DNA from: Bacteroidaceae bacterium
Lineage (GTDB): Bacteria; Bacteroidota; Bacteroidia; Bacteroidales; Bacteroidaceae
Assembly: GCA_017961965.1 (NCBI GenBank)
Contig: JAGCWG010000091.1
Span: forward strand, 1-12,157
Length of the DNA stretch: 12,157 nt
Direction of reading: 5' to 3'
Shown: in pieces, positions 6,142-12,157 of the stretch
Layout of the letters: the number at the start of each line of letters is the position of its first letter
Numbering within the stretch: position 1 is the stretch's first letter
The notes under the pieces: model-generated
The model's input: only the letters and a program-made list of their open reading frames with translations
The model's database searches: none
Told to the model about the DNA's origin: nothing
Translations under genes and position numbers: made by a program

Positions 6142-7080
6142 ATGGACATTTCAGTAATCGTTCCACTATACAACGAGGAAGAATCACTTCCTGACCTCCA
6201 CGCATGGATTAAGCGTGTGATGGACGAAAACAAATTCACATACGAGATAATCTTCGTCAACGACGGTTCTACCGACAAGTCATGGAAGGTCATCGAGGAA
6301 CTTGCAAGCAAGAACCCAGAGGTTCACGGCATCAAGTTCCGTCGCAACTACGGCAAGAGCCCTGCCCTCTTCTGCGGATTTGACCGTGCTGAGGGCGACG
6401 TGGTAATCACCATGGACGCTGACCTTCAGGACAGCCCTGACGAGATACCAGGTCTCTACAAGATGATTATGGAGGATGATTACGACCTCGTAAGCGGCTA
6501 CAAGCAGAACCGTAAGCAGGGCGACCCTCTCTCAAAGACAATCCCAACAAAGCTCTTCAACGCAACAGCACGTGCCGTGAGCGGAATAAAGAACCTCCAC
6601 GACTTCAACTGCGGTCTCAAGGCTTACAAGAACGAGGTTGTCAAGAACATCGAGGTGTATGGCGAGATGCATCGCTACATTCCTTACCTTGCCAAGAATG
6701 CAGGATTCGCTAAGATTGGCGAGAAACCTGTTCACCATCAGGCACGCAAATACGGCAAGAGCAAGTTCATGGGTTGGAACCGCTTTGTCAACGGCTACCT
6801 TGACCTCTTGAGCCTTTGGTTCATCAGCACATTCGGATTGAAGCCAATGCACATCTTCGGATTCGTGGGTACACTCATGTTCATCATCGGTTTCTTCTCA
6901 GTCGTAACCGTGGGAGGCATCAAGCTTTACGCCATCATGAACGGTACTCCTCACCCTCTCGTGACAAACTCGCCATACTTCTACATCGCACTCACGATGA
7001 TGATTCTCGGCACTCAGCTATTCCTCACAGGCTTCCTTGCCGACATGATTAGCCGCAGCTCACAGGAGCGTAACAACTAA
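6142..7080 (+). CDS. Family 2 glycosyltransferase, DPM1/GtrB-like, membrane anchored
   Basis: The 312-aa protein has the GT-A fold motifs of GT2: VIVPLYNEEESL at residues 5-16, FVNDGSTDKS at 38-47, and the metal-binding DAD at 92-94 in MDADLQDSPDEIP. HHQARKYGKSKF (198-209) is the family's basic stretch before the membrane. Two membrane segments follow, at about 237-260 and 279-300, so the catalytic domain faces the cytoplasm. Proteins of this type (DPM1, GtrB, ArnC-like) move a sugar from a nucleotide sugar to polyprenyl phosphate; the sugar cannot be read from the sequence. The long leader upstream suggests its own regulation, while the 65-nt gap downstream could allow readthrough into the lipoprotein gene. 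Identification to family is firm; the substrate is unknown. Confidence 0.93.
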   Translation: MDISVIVPLYNEEESLPDLHAWIKRVMDENKFTYEIIFVNDGSTDKSWKVIEELASKNPEVHGIKFRRNYGKSPALFCGFDRAEGDVVITMDADLQDSPDEIPGLYKMIMEDDYDLVSGYKQNRKQGDPLSKTIPTKLFNATARAVSGIKNLHDFNCGLKAYKNEVVKNIEVYGEMHRYIPYLAKNAGFAKIGEKPVHHQARKYGKSKFMGWNRFVNGYLDLLSLWFISTFGLKPMHIFGFVGTLMFIIGFFSVVTVGGIKLYAIMNGTPHPLVTNSPYFYIALTMMILGTQLFLTGFLADMISRSSQERNN

Positions 7081-7124
7081 CAGATCAGCAAGAGCATCTA
7101 AGCTTGATAAGCAAGAGTTAAATG

Positions 7125-7152
7125 TTATAAGCTAAGAATTATAAGTTGAAAA
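7125..7152. repeat. 14-nt direct repeat spanning the lipoprotein start
   Basis: TTATAAGCTAAGAA (7125-7138) is followed directly by TTATAAGTTGAAAA (7139-7152), 11 of 14 identical. The TTG start codon (7146-7148) lies inside the second copy. Just upstream, GCAAGAG occurs twice (7088-7094... spaced 23 nt, second copy 7111-7117), and GCTT/AAGC (7102-7105, 7109-7112) makes a short hairpin. Confidence 0.55.
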
Positions 7153-7730
7153 GAATATTTTCCATACTCGCAACGGCAGCCATCATGGCAGCTTGTTCGT
7201 CAAACAACTGTCCGCTGGAGAACTTCGTGGCTTGCAACTACGGATTCTACGACCAAGAGGGCAAGAGCGTGACCATACTGGACACGGTGACCGTCAAGAC
7301 GCTACTCCCTGGCTACAAAACGGTTTACACCTACCGCAGGTTAGGTTACATGACCGTCACCAAGGAGCGCATCGACTCATCGATGATAAAGGCAGGTTAC
7401 ACGATGAAGCCAGAGGTTGTGCGTCGCGACACGATACTCCTCAACCGACTCACAAAGGCATCCACGTTCAAGTTGCCGATGAGCTACTTCAACGCAGAGG
7501 ACACACTCGTGATTTCGTACTCAAGCATAGCATTGGCAGACACGATAAAGGTTACGCACGACAGCTATCCTTACGTCGAGCTTCCTGAGTGCGGCTCATA
7601 CCGCTTCCACTATCTGAGGAACGTGCAGTCAACCGACAGGCACATCGACCATGTGGAGATATCAAATCCTAAAGTAAACTATGACGGAAATGAGAATATC
7701 AAGATTTACCTCAATGGTACAGCGGAGTAA
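7146..7730 (+). CDS. DUF6452-like lipoprotein, probable TTG start
   Basis: The 194-aa product begins MKRIFSILATAAIMAACSS, a lipoprotein signal peptide with the lipid-attachment Cys at residue 17. The start is read as TTG at 7146: no in-frame ATG lies between the upstream TAA (7128-7130) and there, and the next ATG (M14) would destroy the signal. The mature protein is beta-rich and contains DTVTVK, FKLPMSYF, DTLVISYSS, PECGSYRFHYL and NPKVNYDGNENIKIYL near the end. This pattern agrees with my memory of DUF6452, a Bacteroidetes lipoprotein family of unknown function. It overlaps the next gene, a DUF6048-like outer-membrane protein, a pairing I recall from other genomes. An envelope location is likely; I cannot assign a biochemical role. 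Confidence 0.78.
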   Translation: MKRIFSILATAAIMAACSSNNCPLENFVACNYGFYDQEGKSVTILDTVTVKTLLPGYKTVYTYRRLGYMTVTKERIDSSMIKAGYTMKPEVVRRDTILLNRLTKASTFKLPMSYFNAEDTLVISYSSIALADTIKVTHDSYPYVELPECGSYRFHYLRNVQSTDRHIDHVEISNPKVNYDGNENIKIYLNGTAE

Positions 7731-8535
7731 GGCAATACTAACAATAGCCGTATGCACACTCGCTCCTCTGAACGCTTTGGGACAGACAATAACCGGAGAG
7801 ACAGCCGAGGGTAAGGTTACGATAACCGACTCAACAGTTGTTGCTGAAGGCGAAGGCAAGCCTACCAAGTGGGTTCCGTCATGGGAAGAGGAAGAGCCAC
7901 CGCTCATGTTCTTCCAAGGATTCACACTCTCATTCGACATCCTCGGAGCAGGAATGAGAGCCATGTCAAGCAACGGAAGCCTTGAGGCTGCCCTTAGACT
8001 CAACCTCAAGAACACGTACTTCCCGATAGCCGAACTCGGAGTGGCAAACTGCGACAAGACAGATGACAACACCAGCATACGCTACAATACGAGCGCACCA
8101 TACTTCCGCATAGGATTTGACTACAACATCCTAAAGAACAAGCGTCAGGACAACCGCCTGTTTGCAGGACTCCGCTACGGAATATCATCATTCAACTACG
8201 ACGTTCACGGTCCTGCTCAGATTGACCCAATATGGGGAGGCGAACACGACTTCAAACTCAACGGAGTGACATGTACGAGCCAATGGCTTGAAATCTGTTT
8301 CGGATGTCAGGTCAAGGTATGGAGCAGCTTCCACATGGGATGGAGCATAAGACACAAGAGGGAGTTGAAATCATCCAACGACGGAAGCTCACATCCATAT
8401 TACATCCCTGGTTACGGAACTACAACGACAGGCAGTTGCTGGGGAGGAACATACAACCTCATCTTTGACCTCAACTGGGGAAAGAAGAAGAAGGCAAGTC
8501 CGATATTGGAGAACTCAAACAGCGAGAACAAATAA
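7714..8535 (+). CDS. DUF6048-like predicted outer-membrane beta-barrel protein
   Basis: From ATG 7714 the 273-aa product starts MVQRSKAILTIAVCTLAPLNALGQ, a clear Sec signal peptide with probable cleavage after NALG. The frame is open from ATG 7681, but those 11 extra residues would precede the signal peptide and enlarge the overlap with the lipoprotein gene from 17 to 50 nt, so 7714 is preferred. The mature part alternates short beta strands and turns (YFRIGFDYNILKN, LFAGLRYGISSFNYDV, CFGCQVKVWSSFHMGWSIRHKREL, YYIPGYGTTTT, WGGTYNLIFDLNWG), as in a small outer-membrane barrel. I recall similar features in DUF6048. A charged tail (KKKKASPILENSNSENK) follows the last strand. Four Cys are in the mature chain. 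The overlap suggests co-translation with the lipoprotein and perhaps a joint complex; the function is unknown. Confidence 0.77.
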   Translation: MVQRSKAILTIAVCTLAPLNALGQTITGETAEGKVTITDSTVVAEGEGKPTKWVPSWEEEEPPLMFFQGFTLSFDILGAGMRAMSSNGSLEAALRLNLKNTYFPIAELGVANCDKTDDNTSIRYNTSAPYFRIGFDYNILKNKRQDNRLFAGLRYGISSFNYDVHGPAQIDPIWGGEHDFKLNGVTCTSQWLEICFGCQVKVWSSFHMGWSIRHKRELKSSNDGSSHPYYIPGYGTTTTGSCWGGTYNLIFDLNWGKKKKASPILENSNSENK

Positions 8536-8548
8536 TTCCGCACAAAAT

Positions 8549-9637
8549 ATGAAATTGAATTTACAAGAAAATACAGAACCACATAAGATTAAATGGCATG
8601 GATGGCTCCTCCTCGTAGGACTCATCTGCGGAACCATATATATTGTACGCCAGCAGCACCCAGAGTACTTTGAGAGCAACTCAAAGGAATGGGACTCAGA
8701 ACTCGTAAAGCGTAACGAAGGAGCTGTCTTCGGCACATTCTATCACATCACATACGAGTCAGACAAAGACCTTCAGAAAGGTATCGACTCGACCCTTGCC
8801 GAGGTTGACCGCTCACTTTCTCCATTCAACAAGCAATCAATCATAACAGCCGTGAACAATGGCGATGACGTAGAACTCAATACCATGTTTACAGATGTCT
8901 TCATGCTTGCACAGAAGATTTCAAAGGAGACAGAAGGCGCATTCGACATTACCGTAGCACCACTCGTCAATCTTTGGGGCTTCGGCTTCAAGAATATAAA
9001 TAATGTGAACGACGCCACAGTTGACAGCCTTCGTCAGTTCGTAGGTATGAACAAGGTGTCACTCACGGACGGCAAAGTCATGAAAGAACATCCTGAGACG
9101 ATGCTTGATTGTAGCGCAATAGCCAAGGGATACGGTGTGGATGCAGCAGGTCTTTACCTTGAGAGCATGGGAGTAAAGAACTACATGGTCGAGATAGGCG
9201 GAGAGGTTCGTCTCCGTGGCAACAACCCACGTGGCGACCTTTGGGCAATAGGCATCAACAAACCTGTAGATGACTCACTCAACGTAAGCACAGATATCCA
9301 GCAGGTTGTAAAGGCAACAGACATCGCAATGGCAACATCTGGCAACTACCGTAATTTCTATGTCAAAGGAGGAAAGAAATATGCTCACACCATTGACCCA
9401 CGAACAGGTTATCCAGTACAGCACTCCATTCTTTCATCCACGGTACTTGCCAAGGATTGCGCCACAGCAGACGCCTACGCTACATCCTTCATGGTTCTCG
9501 GTCTTGACGGGGCAAAGAAGGTGCTCAAGACACATCCTGAACTCCGTGTGTTCTTCATTCTCTCAAAGGATGACGGCACAACAGAAGAGTGGTACTCGGA
9601 CAACATGAAGGAACTACTTTTGAATAATGAGGAATAA
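8549..9637 (+). CDS. apbE: FAD:protein FMN transferase, ApbE family, with N-terminal membrane anchor
   Basis: ApbE proteins cleave FAD and attach FMN covalently to Thr or Ser of targets such as the NqrB/NqrC and RnfG/RnfD subunits, outside the inner membrane. The 362-aa product has a membrane segment at about residues 18-33 (GWLLLVGLICGTIYIV) after a short basic N-terminus, fitting a signal anchor. Family motifs follow: SAIAKGYGVDAAG (K193, D198), MVEIGGEVRLRG (about 213-223), HTIDPRTGYPV (280-290), and CATADAYATSFMVLG with D308 and T312 as the probable Mg-binding pair. The ATG at 8549 is preferred; the frame is open upstream to 8465, but that part lies inside the previous gene and is unlike the family. 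It follows the outer-membrane gene by 13 nt, so cotranscription is likely. No Nqr or Rnf gene is in the window. The last four codons and part of the stop lie in a short repeat. Confidence 0.94.
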   Translation: MKLNLQENTEPHKIKWHGWLLLVGLICGTIYIVRQQHPEYFESNSKEWDSELVKRNEGAVFGTFYHITYESDKDLQKGIDSTLAEVDRSLSPFNKQSIITAVNNGDDVELNTMFTDVFMLAQKISKETEGAFDITVAPLVNLWGFGFKNINNVNDATVDSLRQFVGMNKVSLTDGKVMKEHPETMLDCSAIAKGYGVDAAGLYLESMGVKNYMVEIGGEVRLRGNNPRGDLWAIGINKPVDDSLNVSTDIQQVVKATDIAMATSGNYRNFYVKGGKKYAHTIDPRTGYPVQHSILSSTVLAKDCATADAYATSFMVLGLDGAKKVLKTHPELRVFFILSKDDGTTEEWYSDNMKELLLNNEE

Positions 9638-9672
9638 AAATAATGAGGAATGAGTAATTAGTAATGAGTAAT
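9623..9672. repeat. Short direct repeats running from the apbE stop into the gap
   Basis: AATAATGAGGAAT occurs at 9623-9635 and again at 9639-9651. The first copy encodes the last four residues (NNEE) and the first base of the stop. AATGAGTAAT then occurs at 9649-9658 and 9663-9672. The repeats suggest that the gene's 3' end has been built into, or copied from, the intergenic repeat. Confidence 0.6.
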
Positions 9673-9692
9673 AGCCATTCGGCAAAACATAA

Positions 9693-9762
9693 AAACCTAA
9701 GAACTTAAGAACTTAAGAACTTAAAAACTCATAAACTCAAAAACTTAAAAACTCAAAAACTC
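9693..9762. repeat. 8-nt tandem repeat upstream of the Crp/Fnr-type gene
   Basis: In steps of 8 from 9693 the units are AAACCTAA, GAACTTAA three times, AAACTCAT, AAACTCAA, AAACTTAA, AAACTCAA and a partial AAACTC. That is nearly nine units filling the leader up to 11 nt before the ATG. The whole gap (9638-9772) is otherwise AT-rich, and I see no TAnnTTTG box in it. ACTCT/AGAGT (9759-9763, 9767-9771) can pair just ahead of the start codon. Confidence 0.8.
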
Positions 9763-9772
9763 TCGTAGAGTC

Positions 9773-10471
9773 ATGGAACTGACAATGTTTGAACGCCTGC
9801 AGCAGTTGCCACTCCTTCAGGGAATGAGCATCAAGGATCTTGAGAACATGGTATTCAAGATAAGGCTTGACTTCAAGCAACACCTTGCAGGAGAACAGAT
9901 AGCGGAACAGGACGAACCATGCAGGAAACTGATATTCGTCCTCAGTGGAACCTTGTCCGTACAATACCGCAACCCTGACGGTTCGCTAATTGTGACAGAG
10001 GAGACAAGCGCCCCACTCGCCATCGAGCCATGCAGTATGTATGGTATGAAACAGAGGTTCACGCGTGACTACACCTTTGAGACAGACGGAAGCACGCTCA
10101 CCATACCAAAGAGTATCTTCATGTCAGAAATGATGGATTACCCCATCATACGAACAAATATGCTTAACATGGCATGCAACATGATGCAAAGACAGACGAC
10201 ACGTCTCATGCAGGCAGAACCAGATAACGTGACCGACAAGGTCATCGACTTCCTATCACGCCAATGCACCACCCAGAAAGGCGAAAAACATTTCAGGGTA
10301 AAGATGGAAACAATAGCCGAAATGATTGGCGAGACACGCCTCAACGTTTCAGGAACTCTCAAGACGTTTGCACAAGAAAACATCATCATGCAACATCGCA
10401 ACGGATTCAAGGTTTATGACTTTGCTAAACTGAGTGCCTGCCGTGGTAAAATGAATAAACAAAACAAATAA
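9773..10471 (+). CDS. Crp/Fnr family transcriptional regulator
   Basis: The 232-aa protein has the two-domain Crp layout. The N-terminal cyclic-nucleotide-like beta barrel spans about residues 15-130 (LPLLQGMSIKDLENM ... LAGEQIAEQDEPCRKLIFVLSGTLSV), followed by a dimer helix and a winged helix at about 165-225 (VKMETIAEMIGETRLNVSGTLKTFAQENIIMQHRNGFKVYD). The usual cAMP-binding signature (GELALL with a later RxAT/S) is not seen; residues APLAIEPCSMYGM stand at that place, so another ligand or none is likely. Three Cys in the sensor half and dimer helix do not form an Fnr-type N-terminal Fe-S cluster. M5 (9785) is an alternative start. The M3 peptidase gene starts 2 nt after the stop, so the two are probably one operon. 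The target genes are unknown. Confidence 0.88.
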   Translation: MELTMFERLQQLPLLQGMSIKDLENMVFKIRLDFKQHLAGEQIAEQDEPCRKLIFVLSGTLSVQYRNPDGSLIVTEETSAPLAIEPCSMYGMKQRFTRDYTFETDGSTLTIPKSIFMSEMMDYPIIRTNMLNMACNMMQRQTTRLMQAEPDNVTDKVIDFLSRQCTTQKGEKHFRVKMETIAEMIGETRLNVSGTLKTFAQENIIMQHRNGFKVYDFAKLSACRGKMNKQNK

Positions 10472-10473
10472 AG

Positions 10474-12157
10474 ATGAACAATCCATTTTATACAGATTAT
10501 AAATACATACCTTTCGACAAGATAAAGTTTGAAGACTATGAGCCTGCCCTTCTACGAGGAATCGAAGAAGAGGACAAGGAGATAGAAACAATCGTCTCTA
10601 ATCCTGAAGCTCCTACGTTTGCAAACACCATAGAGGCTCTCGACAAGACAGGTGCCCTTCTTGGTCGCGTCGAGGAATGTTTCTACAATCTTCTGAGCGC
10701 AGAGACAAATGATGCTCTCGATGAACTTGCACAGAAGATGTCACCTGTCCTTAGCGAACACAGCAACAACATATCACTCAATCCACAACTGTTCGCAAAG
10801 GTCAAGGCTGTTTATGACGAATACAAGGCAAAGGACTTTGAGGGACTTGATGCAGAACAGCAGAAACTCCTCAAGGACAACTACGTGGGATTCGTACGTA
10901 ATGGTGCTCTCCTTTCCGACGACAAGAAGGAGGAACTCCGTCGCATTTCATCCGAGCTTAGCGTACTCGGTCTTCAGTTCTCACAGAACAAACTGAAGGA
11001 CACCAACGACTTCATGCTCCACCTTACCAACAAAGATGACCTCCAGGGCTTACCTGAGAGTGCCATCGAAGGCGCACGCGAAGCAGCCAAGGAGAAGAAC
11101 CTCGACGGTTGGGTATTCACACTCCACTATCCAAGCATGACTCCATTCATGACATATAGTGCTAAGCGTGAACTCCGCAAACAGATGTACATGGCGTATA
11201 ACACGATGTGTACTCACGACAACCAGAACAACAACACCGAGATTGTACGCAAGATAGTCAACCTCTCTATGGAGATGGCTCAGCTTCTCGGTTACAAGAC
11301 ATACGCCGATTACGTCCTCGAACGACGTATGGCAGAGAACAGCAACAAGGTTTACAAACTCCTTCATGACCTCATTGACGCTTACATGCCTACCGCTAAG
11401 GAGGAAGTAAAGGCAATAGAGGCACTTGCAAAGGAGATTGAGGGTGACAACTTCACTCTTGAACCTTGGGACTTCGGCTACTATGCCAACAAGTTGAAGG
11501 AGAAGAAGTACAACCTCAACAGCGAGATGCTTCGTCCTTACTTTGAACTCTCAAAGGTAAAGGAAGGCATCTTCGGACTTGCCACACGTCTCTACGGCAT
11601 CACATTCAAGAAGAATGACACGATTCCAGTATATCATCCAGACGTGGAGGTTTATGACGTGAACGATAAAGACGGCACACCTCTCGCCACCTTCTACTGT
11701 GACTTCCACCCTCGTGCCTCAAAGAAGTCAGGCGCATGGATGACAAGCTTCAAGGAAGAGTGGAAGGAAGAGGATGGTACTCGTTCACTCCCACAAGTCT
11801 CAATCGTGACAAACTTCACAAAGCCAACGGCAGAGAAACCAGCCCTCCTCACTCTTGACGAGGTGGAGACATTCCTTCACGAGTTCGGTCACTCGCTCCA
11901 CGGCATGTTTGCCGATACCAAGTACCGCTCACTCTCTGGCACAAACGTATATTGGGACTTCGTAGAACTTCCATCCCAGTTCATGGAGAACTACTCCGTG
12001 GAGAAGGATTTCCTCCTCACCTTTGCAAGACACTACGAAACAGGCGAGGCTTTGCCTGACGAACTCATCCAACGAATCGTGGCAAGCCGCAACTTCAACG
12101 TAGCATACGCCTGCATGCATCAGGTCAGCTTCGGACTTCTCGACATGGCATACTACA
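10474..12157 (+). CDS. M3 family metallopeptidase (Dcp/oligopeptidase A type), 3' end outside window
   Basis: The frame opens at ATG 10474 (MNNPFYTDYKYIPFDKIKF) and runs through the window end: 561 complete codons and one extra base. Family members are near 680-700 aa, so roughly the last 120-140 residues are missing. The zinc site HEFGH is at 469-473 (FLHEFGHSLHGMF), with the likely third ligand E498 in VELPSQFMENY. The N-terminal helical half, with LSVLGLQFSQN and TPFMTYSAKRELRKQMYMAY, is typical of the M3A clan of peptidyl-dipeptidases and oligopeptidases. These enzymes cut short peptides, and this one has no signal peptide, so it likely acts in the cytoplasm on peptide breakdown products. 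I favour Dcp over oligopeptidase A, which the sequence alone cannot settle. It follows the Crp/Fnr-type gene by 2 nt. Confidence 0.93.
   Translation, partial: MNNPFYTDYKYIPFDKIKFEDYEPALLRGIEEEDKEIETIVSNPEAPTFANTIEALDKTGALLGRVEECFYNLLSAETNDALDELAQKMSPVLSEHSNNISLNPQLFAKVKAVYDEYKAKDFEGLDAEQQKLLKDNYVGFVRNGALLSDDKKEELRRISSELSVLGLQFSQNKLKDTNDFMLHLTNKDDLQGLPESAIEGAREAAKEKNLDGWVFTLHYPSMTPFMTYSAKRELRKQMYMAYNTMCTHDNQNNNTEIVRKIVNLSMEMAQLLGYKTYADYVLERRMAENSNKVYKLLHDLIDAYMPTAKEEVKAIEALAKEIEGDNFTLEPWDFGYYANKLKEKKYNLNSEMLRPYFELSKVKEGIFGLATRLYGITFKKNDTIPVYHPDVEVYDVNDKDGTPLATFYCDFHPRASKKSGAWMTSFKEEWKEEDGTRSLPQVSIVTNFTKPTAEKPALLTLDEVETFLHEFGHSLHGMFADTKYRSLSGTNVYWDFVELPSQFMENYSVEKDFLLTFARHYETGEALPDELIQRIVASRNFNVAYACMHQVSFGLLDMAYY

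Noticed and set aside
6003..6194. A 63-codon frame with a hydrophobic N-terminus ending in LASC, like a lipoprotein lipobox.
   Set aside because: It runs through the 11-nt repeat and the hairpin, overlaps the glycosyltransferase start by 53 nt, and continues as a Lys/Arg/Gln-rich low-complexity tail. It looks like a chance frame.
7681..7713. Earlier start for the outer-membrane protein.
   Set aside because: It would place 11 residues ahead of a well-formed signal peptide and enlarge the overlap with the lipoprotein gene.
8465..8548. Upstream extension of the ApbE frame.
   Set aside because: It lies inside the outer-membrane protein gene in another frame and encodes an Arg-rich stretch ahead of a normal ApbE signal anchor.

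Overview
The window looks like the chromosome of a Bacteroidetes bacterium, most likely Prevotella or a close relative. The evidence is a set of proteins typical of that phylum (DUF4199, DUF6452-like and DUF6048-like families), a TATCTTTG box of the Bacteroidetes TAnnTTTG promoter type, mostly no Shine-Dalgarno sequences, mid-range GC coding DNA, and AT-rich, repeat-filled intergenic gaps. Every gene I can support lies on the + strand. I see no tRNA, rRNA, CRISPR array, prophage or transposase.

Left part (1-5256), DNA maintenance: the C-terminal third of mutS2 (coiled coil, KOW-like segment, Smr domain); a 280-nt gap with a five-unit 22-23-nt palindromic repeat array and an operator-like palindrome; a 95-aa acidic protein I do not recognise; a 122-nt inverted-repeat element; a 987-aa AddB-like PD-(D/E)XK nuclease with an apparent four-cysteine Fe-S site; and ruvC. 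The theme is branched-DNA processing and recombination, but the long gaps argue against a single operon.

Middle part (5257-8535), cell envelope: a promoter, a possible 17-aa leader peptide overlapping the next start codon, a DUF4199 membrane protein, a 228-nt gap with an 11-nt periodicity and a 12-bp hairpin, a DPM1/GtrB-like membrane-anchored glycosyltransferase, a lipoprotein that seems to start at TTG, and a predicted outer-membrane protein overlapping it by 17 nt.

Right part (8549-12157): an ApbE-type FAD:protein FMN transferase, 13 nt after the outer-membrane gene; a gap made of short tandem repeats; a Crp/Fnr-type regulator; and, 2 nt later, an M3-family metallopeptidase (Dcp/oligopeptidase A type) cut off by the window end. 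The last two look like an operon.

The genes themselves belong to known families, apart from the 95-aa protein. The least explained material is intergenic: nearly every gap above about 60 nt carries its own degenerate tandem repeat with its own period (23, 7, 11, 14 and 8 nt), plus one possible leader peptide. I did not find a convincing new multi-gene system.
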